From NCBI RefSeq assembly GCF_020911865.1, contig NZ_CP087131.1:3968001-4032000 (forward strand): a stretch of DNA of 64,000 bases. Direction: 5' to 3'. This DNA comes from Chryseobacterium sp. C-71 (GTDB lineage Bacteria; Bacteroidota; Bacteroidia; Flavobacteriales; Weeksellaceae). Both the position numbers and the translations under genes were made by a program. The notes beneath the pieces are model-generated. The model made no database searches. It was not told the DNA's origin and saw nothing but the letters and a program-made list of their open reading frames with translations. Shown here piece after piece: positions 6,501 to 14,051 of the stretch (positions are counted from its first letter, which is position 1; every line of letters starts with the position of its first letter).

Positions 6501-9479
6501 TTGAATATTCAGTTTCAGTTGGTTGCATTTAATGATGTTCAGACTGAAACAGTTAGTTTAAAAATCAAAAACACAGAAGAAACTTTAAAAATTGAAACCA
6601 TTACTTTCAGAGATAAAATTGAACCAAATTCGAAAGAAAAATGGTCAATTAAAGTTTTAGGAAATGAAAAAGAGAAAGTTAATGCAGAGGTTTTAGCGAA
6701 TATGTATGATATGTCTTTGGATAAGTTTGCGGTGAATACTTTTGGTTGGGAAAAACTTTATATGCCGTATTCAATTATTAGCTCTTATGATATCAGAGAA
6801 TATTTATCTCAGAAAAATTATCAGAGAAGAATGCAATATTTTAATGGAAAATATGTAGATGTTCCACAATTTAATTGGTTTGATCGCTTTAGTTTTCTAA
6901 ATTCTTTGCAAGGTGAAGCTGCAGGACTTTCAGTGAATGATAGTGTTGCTCCAGCTCCAGCGATTGCGCATGAAAATAGAGTTGAAGAAGTTGTAGTTTT
7001 AGGGTATAACAAAACACAAACAAGAGCCAAAGATGCAACTGCATCTGAAACGACGGTTTATTCTGATGTAGAAGAACGTGATAAAGATGGAAATTTAATT
7101 AAAATTAATGGTCAATCAGTAAGAAATAGATTAGATGAAGTCCCAGTCCGTCAAAATCTCAACGAAACCGCATTTTTCTATCCCGATTTAAAAACAGATT
7201 CCGAAGGAAACGTCAACTTCGAATTTACCTCTCCCGAAGCTTTGACAAAATGGAAATTAATGTTCTTGGCTCATACAAAAGATGCAAGAGCAGCGACATT
7301 GGAAAAAGAAGTGGTGACCCAAAAAGAATTTTCAGTTACACCAAATTATCCAAGATTTTTGAGAGAAGGTGACGAACTGAATTTACAGTCAAAACTTTCT
7401 AATTTGACAAGCAAAAAGTTAAACGGTTCTGCGCAACTGCAAATTCTAGATGCTTTCACAAACGAAGATATTTCTGAGAAATTTGGTTTGAGTTCGTTGA
7501 CTGCAGTTTCCGGTTATAATAAAGAACAATCTTTTTCATTAGATGAAAACGGAAACTCAGCATTGACTTGGAAGATAAAAGTTCCGAACAATGTTTCATC
7601 AATCATTTTAAAAGTGGTTGCGAAAGCTGGTCAATATTCAGATGGTGAACAAAAAGCAATTGCAATTTTGCCAAACAGAATGTTGGTAACAGATGCACTT
7701 CCGATTTTTGTGAAAGAAGGTGAAACAAAAACTTTTGAACTGGAAAATCTTAAAAATGCCACTTCGACAACGATTTCTAACGTTTCAAATACTTTGGAAT
7801 TAACGACGAATCCGATATGGGAAATCATGTTTGCGCTTCCAAGTCTGAAAAATGATCAGAATAATTCTGCGGATGTGATTTTTAATAAATGGTTTGCTGA
7901 TGTTTTGGCTTCGGAAATTTTTAAAGCAAATCCGAAGATTAAAACAATCTTCGAACAATATCAGGATGCAGGAATACTAAATTCAAATCTTGAAAAAAAT
8001 CAGGAACTGAAACAATTATTATTGGATGAAACTCCGTGGATTTTAGAAAGTAGGAATGAAGTTGAACAAATGACGAAATTCGCTTTATTATTTGATGCAA
8101 ATACGATGAAGAATTCAATCAATCAGGATTGGAATGATTTCAAAAAATTGCAAAATCCGGATGGTGGTTTCTCTTGGTATCAAGGTTATCCGAGTTCTTA
8201 TGGAACGTCGCTCTATATTCTTAAAAACTTAGGAAAAATAAATGTTTGGTTAAAAGACAATGTGAAAGATTATCAGTCTTCAGAACAAAAAGAATTGGTG
8301 GCGAAGTTGGTTCAATATGTAGATAATGAGATCAATAAATATTCGGATGTTAAAGAAAAAAACATTTGGACAAATTGGACGCTTGATTATCTTGATACCC
8401 GAAATTATTGGGAAAAACAATATCCGTTAAAAGGAAATGGTGCAACTTTGAAATCTTTGGTAAAACAAAAAGCAAAGACGGCAAAAATTACAGATTTTAC
8501 TTTTTTTGGCTTGCACAGAGCTGCTTTATTGATGAATGATTATAGTTTGAAAGATGTTTCAGATAAGTTATTGAACTATTTAAAAGAAACTTCTGTAGAC
8601 TCCAAAACTCAAGGTGTTTATTGGAAACAGAATCTTGATGATTGGGGCTGGTTTAGTTCAAAAGTGGTGAATCATGCAGGAGCTTTGGAGGCTTTCAATA
8701 AATTAAAACCAAACGATCAGAAATTCATTGAAGACATGAAAATCTGGTTGATTACACAGAAGGAAGTTAATTCTTGGGGAAGCTCAAGAGGAACTTCGGA
8801 AGTGATCTTTACGATTTTAAATGCAGGAAAATCATGGATTTCTGCAGAAAGCGATAAAGCAACCATCGTTTGGGGTGGAAAAGAATTGAAACCGGAAACT
8901 CAAGCAACAGGTTATGTGAAATCTACAGTCAAAACGGATAATTTAGATAAAAACTTAGCAACAGTTACCGTTACAAAACCTGGCGCAGGAATTGTTCAAG
9001 GTGGATTATTCTGGCAATATTATGAGAATTTAGATAAAATAAAATCTTCTGAGAATTATATTTCGGTTACTAAAGAATTATACAAAAAAATAAAAACGGT
9101 AAATGGGGAAGAATTACAGAAAATTTCTTCTGAAACTCCTTTAAAAGTAGGGGATAAAGTTACCGTGAGAATGATTTTAAACACAGATCGTGCAATGGAA
9201 TTTATTCACATTAAAGATATGCGAGCTGCAGGATTCGAGCCCTTAGATGTACTTTCTGGTTATCAATGGAAGAATAATTTAGGATATTACCAGTCGACAA
9301 AAGATGCGTCTACTAATTTCTATATTCAGTATATGCCGAAAGGGAAATATGTTTTTGAATATGATTATGTTGCGAATGCAGCCGGGAAATTCTCAAACGG
9401 AATTACTACCATACAAAACTATTATGCACCGCAGATGAATGCCCATACGAAAGGGACAAACGTGGAAATTGTGGAATAG
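3549..9479 (+). CDS. Alpha-2-macroglobulin family protein lacking the thioester motif
   Basis: A 1976-residue secreted protein with signal peptide 1-22. The MG2 signature TDRAIYRPGQTVYFK lies near residue 552, the core A2M segment AFFYPDLKTDSEGNV near 1207, and the alpha/alpha-toroid segment GGFSWYQGYPSSYG near 1540. Family members trap proteases, often through a Cys-Gln thioester (CxEQ). Here the matching position reads S1440-A-D-V, so the covalent trap is lost. Residues 1145-1154 (VEEVVVLGYN) resemble the plug signature of SusC-like receptors and lie just before the A2M core. It starts only 18 bp from the divergent UbiA-like gene and is followed by ecotin after 42 bp. A non-covalent inhibitor or an envelope scaffold are both possible. 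Confidence 0.93.
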   Translation: MLRFSKILFLILFLSNFSGVFAQKYYDTQWGKIQENSKKGTYKSNLPIVLEIQKQAMKENNALQLIRSLRAEFSLVNQTTDDEKNDSESKFFIKLQSVEKQLKGDDQLVYKVLLSGFLMDYYNNHSWEIDGRTNINSQDVAQIETWSKLDFKNYLNKNFKELDQQNQAMKKVALVKYKDVFSNSENISYFPSLLDWYSLKKVSFLSDNGLFTKNELAENRNSINTIFDELIVQNSGNSKLYFMHQKLSENCNFNSCKDKLEQLQSLMKSNVEGDYKVLVAEEIIDELVLKNKEKEAIQFANSIKSQYPKSPFIDNIKNKENQIVNPFLSIKYEEQTQPNLPIHLVAEFKNVTEFSVNIYEVKDNWLSFMQYSKNSYNNTFSKVKKILVRKEVFQLNDPKDYQFHKTSLEIKPLPSGIYVAEYQVPGVKSDENDGQNFYFLVSNHKIIYHNKSEKNLLLNELKLVSSENGKPVFNENLSFYEFLQNETLNKVEGKTDDKGIFKLPATENKEYYRTILVQQPKTNDFQILQMYGYNNREEYNPNKQTRTKAQIFTDRAIYRPGQTVYFKVINTKIDKEIEGVASGLKQKITLKDANNQEVSVQNFTTNEFGSYHGSFILPKGKLNGNFTLSTDGGTDGYKNFNVEEYKRPKFEVTFEPVKDEYKYGEIIEIKGKAMMFSGVALSNTNVNYEIRKQNIRWRYFPWYPNNYENENSILGEAKTNEKGEFTIKLDLKKDDKLEGIQIDNYQINASVTDINGETQTANTDLKVASVSHYIKTDNLNNIFAGENVKLKVETKNYNEQNLKKSYQVKLSKLEAPQRIFRDNFKDEVQNLPKLSKEEFISKFPHDLYDKNDQLENWKVSSVILNGEKRNTESLDLGKLDSGDYKLELYNIEGKDTIKSVQNFKVWDKKLLQNGQKTFLSVLGPKDDVLRGEKAKMYAYSSVPNAMVNVFVQNGLGKTISETHQFKNGVLEYELEVPRDKNINSLNIQFQLVAFNDVQTETVSLKIKNTEETLKIETITFRDKIEPNSKEKWSIKVLGNEKEKVNAEVLANMYDMSLDKFAVNTFGWEKLYMPYSIISSYDIREYLSQKNYQRRMQYFNGKYVDVPQFNWFDRFSFLNSLQGEAAGLSVNDSVAPAPAIAHENRVEEVVVLGYNKTQTRAKDATASETTVYSDVEERDKDGNLIKINGQSVRNRLDEVPVRQNLNETAFFYPDLKTDSEGNVNFEFTSPEALTKWKLMFLAHTKDARAATLEKEVVTQKEFSVTPNYPRFLREGDELNLQSKLSNLTSKKLNGSAQLQILDAFTNEDISEKFGLSSLTAVSGYNKEQSFSLDENGNSALTWKIKVPNNVSSIILKVVAKAGQYSDGEQKAIAILPNRMLVTDALPIFVKEGETKTFELENLKNATSTTISNVSNTLELTTNPIWEIMFALPSLKNDQNNSADVIFNKWFADVLASEIFKANPKIKTIFEQYQDAGILNSNLEKNQELKQLLLDETPWILESRNEVEQMTKFALLFDANTMKNSINQDWNDFKKLQNPDGGFSWYQGYPSSYGTSLYILKNLGKINVWLKDNVKDYQSSEQKELVAKLVQYVDNEINKYSDVKEKNIWTNWTLDYLDTRNYWEKQYPLKGNGATLKSLVKQKAKTAKITDFTFFGLHRAALLMNDYSLKDVSDKLLNYLKETSVDSKTQGVYWKQNLDDWGWFSSKVVNHAGALEAFNKLKPNDQKFIEDMKIWLITQKEVNSWGSSRGTSEVIFTILNAGKSWISAESDKATIVWGGKELKPETQATGYVKSTVKTDNLDKNLATVTVTKPGAGIVQGGLFWQYYENLDKIKSSENYISVTKELYKKIKTVNGEELQKISSETPLKVGDKVTVRMILNTDRAMEFIHIKDMRAAGFEPLDVLSGYQWKNNLGYYQSTKDASTNFYIQYMPKGKYVFEYDYVANAAGKFSNGITTIQNYYAPQMNAHTKGTNVEIVE

Positions 9480-9521
9480 TTTTTGACTGTAAGGAATTGA
9501 TAATTTTTAAATACATTAATT

Positions 9522-10010
9522 ATGAAATTTTTAAAAGCTATATCTGCCGTTTTAATGATGTTTTTTATCGGAAATATTTCAGCTCAAAAGAAAACAGAAA
9601 AATTTGAAAAACTTCAGATTGATATGTTCCCAAAAGCTAAAGAAGGATTTAAGCAGGTTTATATTCAATTGCCGGTTGCAAAAAATGAAAGCGATTTGAA
9701 AGTAGAATTTTTTGTAGGGGTTGAAAAATTACTAGATTGTAACAAACATTTTTTAATGGGAAAAGTTACTACCCAAGATTTACAAGGTTGGGGTTATAAC
9801 TATTACGAAGTGGAATCCAACGGTGAAACGGGCGGAACTTTAATGGGGTGTCCGGATCAGAAAAAGACGAAGAAATTTGTTTCTCTGCAACCGGAAATTG
9901 TGAGATACAACAGCAAATTGCCTTTGGTTTTTTATGTTCCAAAAGATTTGGAAGTCCGTTACAGAATCTTGCGTCCCGATGCTGCAATGAAAAAAGCAGT
10001 TCAGAAATAG
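9522..10010 (+). CDS. eco: Ecotin, serine protease inhibitor
   Basis: A 162-residue secreted protein (signal peptide about 1-21) that matches ecotin over its whole mature length. Periplasmic ecotin dimers inhibit trypsin-fold proteases and protect against host or predator proteases. The reactive loop reads T106-L107-M108-G109-C110, so P1 is Leu107 where E. coli has Met84. The loop disulfide pair is C73-C110. The motifs GWGYNYYEV and RYNSKLPLVFY are family hallmarks. It follows the macroglobulin gene and ends in a terminator. Confidence 0.95.
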   Translation: MKFLKAISAVLMMFFIGNISAQKKTEKFEKLQIDMFPKAKEGFKQVYIQLPVAKNESDLKVEFFVGVEKLLDCNKHFLMGKVTTQDLQGWGYNYYEVESNGETGGTLMGCPDQKKTKKFVSLQPEIVRYNSKLPLVFYVPKDLEVRYRILRPDAAMKKAVQK

Positions 10011-10035
10011 ATCTAAATTACCTTAAAATAATCAG

Positions 10036-10064
10036 CTCCTCACAGATTTTTGTGGGGAGTTTTT
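10036..10064 (+). terminator. Terminator after ecotin
   Basis: CTCCTCACA (10036-10044) pairs with TGTGGGGAG (10051-10059) with one G-T pair and is followed by TTTTTG. Confidence 0.75.
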
Positions 10065-10144
10065 GTTGCAATTTGATAAAATAATCATTTAATAATTCAC
10101 AATAGACGGCCAAAAACAATTTTCAAAATCATCCGAAATAATAT

Positions 10145-10152
10145 TATATTTG
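10145..10152 (+). promoter_or_regulatory. -7 element upstream of the DUF1569 gene
   Basis: TATATTTG fits TANNTTTG and lies 22 bp before the ATG at 10175. I see no good TTG at the usual distance. Confidence 0.45.
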
Positions 10153-10174
10153 TTTATATACAATTTGATAAACT

Positions 10175-10630
10175 ATGGAAAACGTATTTGATGCGAAAGA
10201 CGCTCAGAATTATATCAATAGAATAAATAATTTAGTGGAAGATACACACGGTTTGTGGGGCAGAATGACGGTTGACCAGATGCTGGCGCATTGTTGCATC
10301 ACTTACGAAATGGTGTATGAACCGGAAAAGCATAAAAAACCGGGAACTATCGCAAAATTTATCTTAAAGACATTTGTGAAGTCTAAAGTGGTTGGCGATA
10401 AAGCTTACCCTAGAGATTCTCCGACGGCACCGCAGTTTGTGATCACAGGAAGAAGAAATTTCGATGATGAGAAAAAAAGATTAATTGGTTTTATCCAAAA
10501 AACACAACAATTGGGAGCGTCGGCTTTTCATGAGAAAGAATCTTTTTCTTTTGGTAAACTAACTTCTGATGAGTGGAACAATATGTTTGCAAAACATTTG
10601 AATCACCATTTATCTCAGTTTGGAGTTTAG
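10175..10630 (+). CDS. DUF1569 (DinB-like) protein
   Basis: A 151-residue cytoplasmic protein of the DUF1569 branch of the DinB/YfiT four-helix bundle. Histidines that could bind a metal are visible in MLAHC (near residue 39) and near the C-terminus (HLNHHLSQFG). DinB-like proteins often are metal-dependent thiol transferases; the substrate here is unknown. It has its own -7 element and begins a row of small same-strand genes. Confidence 0.8.
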   Translation: MENVFDAKDAQNYINRINNLVEDTHGLWGRMTVDQMLAHCCITYEMVYEPEKHKKPGTIAKFILKTFVKSKVVGDKAYPRDSPTAPQFVITGRRNFDDEKKRLIGFIQKTQQLGASAFHEKESFSFGKLTSDEWNNMFAKHLNHHLSQFGV

Positions 10631-10639
10631 TATTTTAAC

Positions 10640-11161
10640 ATGAAAACAATTTTATTTTTACTGTTTCCATTTTTTACTTTCTATGCTCAGTCTAATGATT
10701 TTCCCTTAAAAAATGAAGATTTCAGCAGAGTAATTCTTAATGAAAAATTGGGTTTTGAAGGTGAAATGAATGCCGGGAAAATAGATGTCAAATTTTTATC
10801 AGTGGTAAAAGATTCCAAAAAACCGGAAAATTATCTGGTAAAAGGAGTATACACATTGAATGGAAAAACTTTGACGTGTTCAGGGAAACTCACTTTTAAT
10901 TATGTATTTAATGTAAAAGATTCATCTGATCTCATGTTAGTTTTCGGTGATTTTCAATTAAACGGAACTCAGCCCGGTATTGATGATGGGGTTTTTAAAG
11001 GTAAGTTTAGAATTCAGACAACAAAAAAAATGAATAGCGTCAATAAATCTTCCAATACAACCTTTAAAGGAGTGTTTGAAAACTTTGAAAGTGGAAAAAA
11101 AGCCGATTTTTGGTTTGCTAATTTTTATCATACCGACATCTCCAAAGTGATATTTAAATAA
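10640..11161 (+). CDS. Secreted protein of unknown function
   Basis: A 173-residue protein with signal peptide 1-17 (cleavage after YAQ). I do not recognise the family. The mature part looks beta-rich, with alternating hydrophobic residues and segments such as 'LMLVFGDFQLNG', then 'GVFKGKFRI', then 'FKGVFENF'. The next gene encodes a protein with the same pattern (VVFGDYEL, GVFTGKFVYTF, FTGNWKSYDG), so the two are probably distant paralogues of a calycin-like or immunoglobulin-like fold. The gap between them is 8 bp. Confidence 0.65.
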   Translation: MKTILFLLFPFFTFYAQSNDFPLKNEDFSRVILNEKLGFEGEMNAGKIDVKFLSVVKDSKKPENYLVKGVYTLNGKTLTCSGKLTFNYVFNVKDSSDLMLVFGDFQLNGTQPGIDDGVFKGKFRIQTTKKMNSVNKSSNTTFKGVFENFESGKKADFWFANFYHTDISKVIFK

Positions 11162-11169
11162 AAACTACA

Positions 11170-11640
11170 ATGAAAAAACTTTTACTTATTCTCGTTCTCG
11201 CATCCAATTTTGTTTTTGCTCAAATGCCGAATATTTCAAATGTTTGGCTGAATCAGTCAAAGCCCTACACCGGAACAATTGGCAATGAAAATGAAACCAT
11301 TAAACTTAAAATAGAAATTTCTGAACAGAATAAAAAAAATGATCAGGAATATTTTGTTTCAGGATATTCTGTGGTTGACAATAATACTTCGAAATATGAA
11401 GGTAAATTAACCATCACCAAATACAAAGACGGTAAGAAAAGAGGAGTGGTTTTTGGTGATTATGAATTGGTTGAGGAAAATAAAGGAAAACATTCCGGGG
11501 TGTTCACAGGGAAGTTTGTGTATACATTTCAATGGAACAAAAAAACGGAGAAAATAGAAAATCCCAACATCGAATTTACCGGAAACTGGAAAAGCTATGA
11601 CGGAACTTTAGATTTTAAAACCAATTTAAAAAACAAATAA
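11170..11640 (+). CDS. Secreted protein of unknown function, likely paralogue of the preceding one
   Basis: A 156-residue protein with signal peptide 1-17. It shares the order of motifs with its upstream neighbour: an early GxI-K segment, then VFGDYEL, GVFTGKF and FTGNWKSY. No catalytic residues or cysteines are apparent. It is 2 bp before the downstream membrane protein gene, so the three genes 10640-12041 probably form one transcript. Confidence 0.65.
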   Translation: MKKLLLILVLASNFVFAQMPNISNVWLNQSKPYTGTIGNENETIKLKIEISEQNKKNDQEYFVSGYSVVDNNTSKYEGKLTITKYKDGKKRGVVFGDYELVEENKGKHSGVFTGKFVYTFQWNKKTEKIENPNIEFTGNWKSYDGTLDFKTNLKNK

Positions 11641-11642
11641 TC

Positions 11643-12041
11643 ATGTTAAGAACTATTTTAGGAGTTATTGCGGGAATTATTGCCGGTTCTGTTTGTGTTT
11701 GGGGAGTAGAAACGCTCAATCATATTTTGCATCCTTATCCTGCCGGGATGAAGGCTAATGATATGGAAGCTTTCAAATCATATATTGAAAATTTACCGTT
11801 CTTAGGAAAGTTTATGGTCATTGTGGGATATGCTTTGGGAGCTTTGGTTTCGGGTTTTATTTCTACAAAAATTGCAAAAAACGGAAAACCTACAGCAGCA
11901 ATTATTTGCGGAGTTATTTTCCTTTCTTTTACAATTTACAATATGGTTGTTTTGCCAACTCCAATCTGGTTTTGGGTTTTAGGAATCTTGGTTTGGGGAT
12001 TGGTTTTAGTGGGATATAGATTGGCTTTAAGCAAAAAGTAG
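11643..12041 (+). CDS. Small four-helix membrane protein
   Basis: A 132-residue protein with four predicted membrane segments (about 3-22, 50-72, 84-103, 105-127) and a soluble loop around residues 30-48. I recognise no family with a known function. The tight spacing to the two secreted orphans upstream suggests a shared envelope role, which is inference only. Confidence 0.65.
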   Translation: MLRTILGVIAGIIAGSVCVWGVETLNHILHPYPAGMKANDMEAFKSYIENLPFLGKFMVIVGYALGALVSGFISTKIAKNGKPTAAIICGVIFLSFTIYNMVVLPTPIWFWVLGILVWGLVLVGYRLALSKK

Positions 12042-12070
12042 GTTTAAAAAACGCTAAGCCTTAGCTGAAT

Positions 12071-12143
12071 GAAATGCCTTTGCGAACAAAAAATAAACAA
12101 AAAGCATTAGAAAACCTTTGCGCTCATAGCGTTATAAAATAAC
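12071..12143 (+). repeat. CTTTGCG repeat, degenerate copies
   Basis: Two CTTTGCG units (about 12078 and 12116) are followed by A-rich tails; the second reads CCTTTGCGCTCATAGCG then TTATAAAATAA. The copy points into the VOC gene whose ATG is at 12158. Confidence 0.5.
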
Positions 12144-12157
12144 ATCAAAATTAAAAT

Positions 12158-12529
12158 ATGAAATTAGGAGCATTCTCCATCAGCTTAAGCGTAAAAGATT
12201 TAGCAAAGTCTAAAGATTTTTACGAAAAACTAGGCTTCACCCAAATGGGCGGAAGTATGGAAAGCAATTATTTGATCATGAAAAACGGAAGTACATTGAT
12301 TGGACTTTTCCAGGCAATGTTTGACGGAAATATGCTGACCTTCAATCCGGGTTGGGACGAGAACGCTCAAAATCTTGAGGCCTTTGATGATGTAAGAGAA
12401 ATTCAGAGACATCTGAAAGAACATCAGATTGCATTAGAAAAAGAAGCCGACGAAACAACTTCCGGTCCCGAACATATTTTCCTGAAAGATCCTGACGGAA
12501 ATATGATTTTGATAGACCAACATAGATAG
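12158..12529 (+). CDS. VOC-family (glyoxalase/bleomycin-resistance fold) protein
   Basis: A 123-residue protein with the paired beta-alpha-beta-beta-beta modules of the vicinal oxygen chelate superfamily. It opens with SISLSVKDLAKSKDFYEKLGF and ends with FLKDPDGNMILI, both typical. The substrate cannot be told from the sequence. A dispersed CTTTGCG repeat lies directly upstream. Confidence 0.85.
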   Translation: MKLGAFSISLSVKDLAKSKDFYEKLGFTQMGGSMESNYLIMKNGSTLIGLFQAMFDGNMLTFNPGWDENAQNLEAFDDVREIQRHLKEHQIALEKEADETTSGPEHIFLKDPDGNMILIDQHR

Positions 12530-12631
12530 TTAAAATGGGTAATGATTAATAAGTAATGGAATAAATATTTTCACTATCAACTATCAGTTATCAACCAAAA
12601 ACAATAAACACAAAAAAAATAAATAAAAATT

Positions 12632-13081
12632 ATGGCAACAGTAAACGTTTATCTTACATTTAACGGAAATTGCAGACAGGCATTTGAATTTTACAAATCA
12701 GTCTTCGGTGGTGAATTTCCATACATCGGAACTTTTGGTGAAATGCCTCCGCAGGAAGGAAAAGAAATGCCTGAAGAAGAAAAAGACAAAATTATGCACG
12801 TTACCCTTCCGATTTCTAAAGAAACAGTATTGATGGGAAGCGACACTGGCGGAGAATGGGCTTCAAGTCTGAAAGTGGGAAACAATTTTTCAGTTTCGAT
12901 CAATGCAGATTCTAAAGAAGAAGCAGATAAATTATTCAACGGTTTATCTCAAGGCGGACAAGTTACCATGCCTCTTTCGGATACTTTCTGGGGTGCTTAT
13001 TTTGGAATGTTCACCGATCAGTTTGGCATCAATTGGATGGTCAATTATGATGACCCTGCAAAAATGCAGCAACACCCCTAG
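12632..13081 (+). CDS. PhnB-like VOC-family protein
   Basis: A 149-residue protein of the PhnB/3-demethylubiquinone methyltransferase-like branch of the VOC fold. It starts VNVYLTFNGNCRQAFEFYKSVFGGE and ends with DQFGINWMVNY, which are hallmarks. These small proteins are often of unknown substrate. It ends before a clear terminator. Confidence 0.85.
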   Translation: MATVNVYLTFNGNCRQAFEFYKSVFGGEFPYIGTFGEMPPQEGKEMPEEEKDKIMHVTLPISKETVLMGSDTGGEWASSLKVGNNFSVSINADSKEEADKLFNGLSQGGQVTMPLSDTFWGAYFGMFTDQFGINWMVNYDDPAKMQQHP

Positions 13082-13115
13082 TATAATATTTTAATAATAA
13101 TTGATGTTAAAAAAT

Positions 13116-13141
13116 AACCGGCAGATTAATTTGTCGGTTTT
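13116..13141 (+). terminator. Terminator after the PhnB-like gene
   Basis: AACCGGCA (13116-13123) pairs with TGTCGGTT (13132-13139), with one G-T pair, followed by TT. Confidence 0.6.
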
Positions 13142-13250
13142 CGCTTTAAATATTTTAAAAAGCTTAAAAACAGTTAGTTATTAAAAAAAAATTAGCGAGC
13201 TTTACGTTTAAAGAAGGCAGTTTGATTTAAATTAAAATTTAAAAAAACAA

Positions 13251-13892
13251 ATGAAAATATATGTAGTAAGTGGCTTGGGTGCAGATTTTAAGGTTTTAGA
13301 AAAACTAAAATTCCCCGAACAGCATGAAATCGTCTTCATTGATTGGATGATTCCTGAGTTGGATGAAAGTTTTGCAGATTACGTCAACAGAATGGCTGAG
13401 AAAATAGATACTACCGAACCGTTCTACTTATTGGGATATTCATTTGGCGGAATCATGGTGCAGGAGTTGAATAAATTGAAGCCTGCCGAAAAAGTAGTCA
13501 TTATGGGAAGTATAAAATCTGATAAAGAAAAATCCCGATTGATAAAAATGGGTGAGGTTACAAAAATTCCAAAATATTTACCGATTCGTCTTTTCAATGA
13601 TCAGACCTCTGTTTTTTATACGAGATTAAGAAAGTTTTTTGATCCGAAAAACCCGAAAGTTATTGAATATTTTCAGGTGAGAGATCCATATTATCTGAAA
13701 TGGTCTGTCGAAAGAATTTCAGAGTGGAAATTTGAAGAAAACCCAAATGTTATTCAGATTTTGGGAGATCGGGATATTGTTTTTCCGATTAAAAATTCAA
13801 AACCCAATTATGTCATCAAAGGCGGAACCCATCTTTTTCCCGCAACCAAATATAAAGAAGTTTCAACGCTGTTGAATGAAATTTTCATTTAA
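13251..13892 (+). CDS. Small alpha/beta-hydrolase
   Basis: A 213-residue protein with the nucleophile elbow G62-Y-S64-F-G-G. The later segment 'NVIQILGDRDIVFP' carries the likely catalytic Asp, and 'KGGTHLFP' the likely His. There is no signal peptide, so it is probably a cytoplasmic esterase or lactonase. The substrate is unknown. Confidence 0.82.
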   Translation: MKIYVVSGLGADFKVLEKLKFPEQHEIVFIDWMIPELDESFADYVNRMAEKIDTTEPFYLLGYSFGGIMVQELNKLKPAEKVVIMGSIKSDKEKSRLIKMGEVTKIPKYLPIRLFNDQTSVFYTRLRKFFDPKNPKVIEYFQVRDPYYLKWSVERISEWKFEENPNVIQILGDRDIVFPIKNSKPNYVIKGGTHLFPATKYKEVSTLLNEIFI

Positions 13893-13897
13893 ATTTA

Positions 13898-13932
13898 AAA
13901 TTAACCCTAATTTTTATTGGGGTTAATTTGTT
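13898..13932 (+). terminator. Terminator after the alpha/beta-hydrolase gene
   Basis: AAATTAACCC (13898-13907) pairs fully with GGGTTAATTT (13920-13929), then GTTTT follows. Confidence 0.7.
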
Positions 13933-13938
13933 TTAATA

Positions 13939-13968
13939 TTGATTTATTAAAATTTATATTTAATTTTG
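13939..13968 (+). promoter_or_regulatory. Promoter of amtB
   Basis: TTG (13939-13941), a 19-bp spacer and TAATTTTG (13961-13968) match the Bacteroidota consensus. The untranslated leader would be about 75 nt. Confidence 0.65.
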
Positions 13969-14051
13969 TAGGGGTTGAATTGAAAAAATAATGAAATAGC
14001 TTTTGAAACTTAAATTAAGTTATTTCAAATACCTTTTAAAAATTAAATTCT

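Noticed and set aside
12530..12600. TATCAAC/TATCAG strings between the VOC genes
   Set aside because: Short and AT-rich; no structure or second site in the window.
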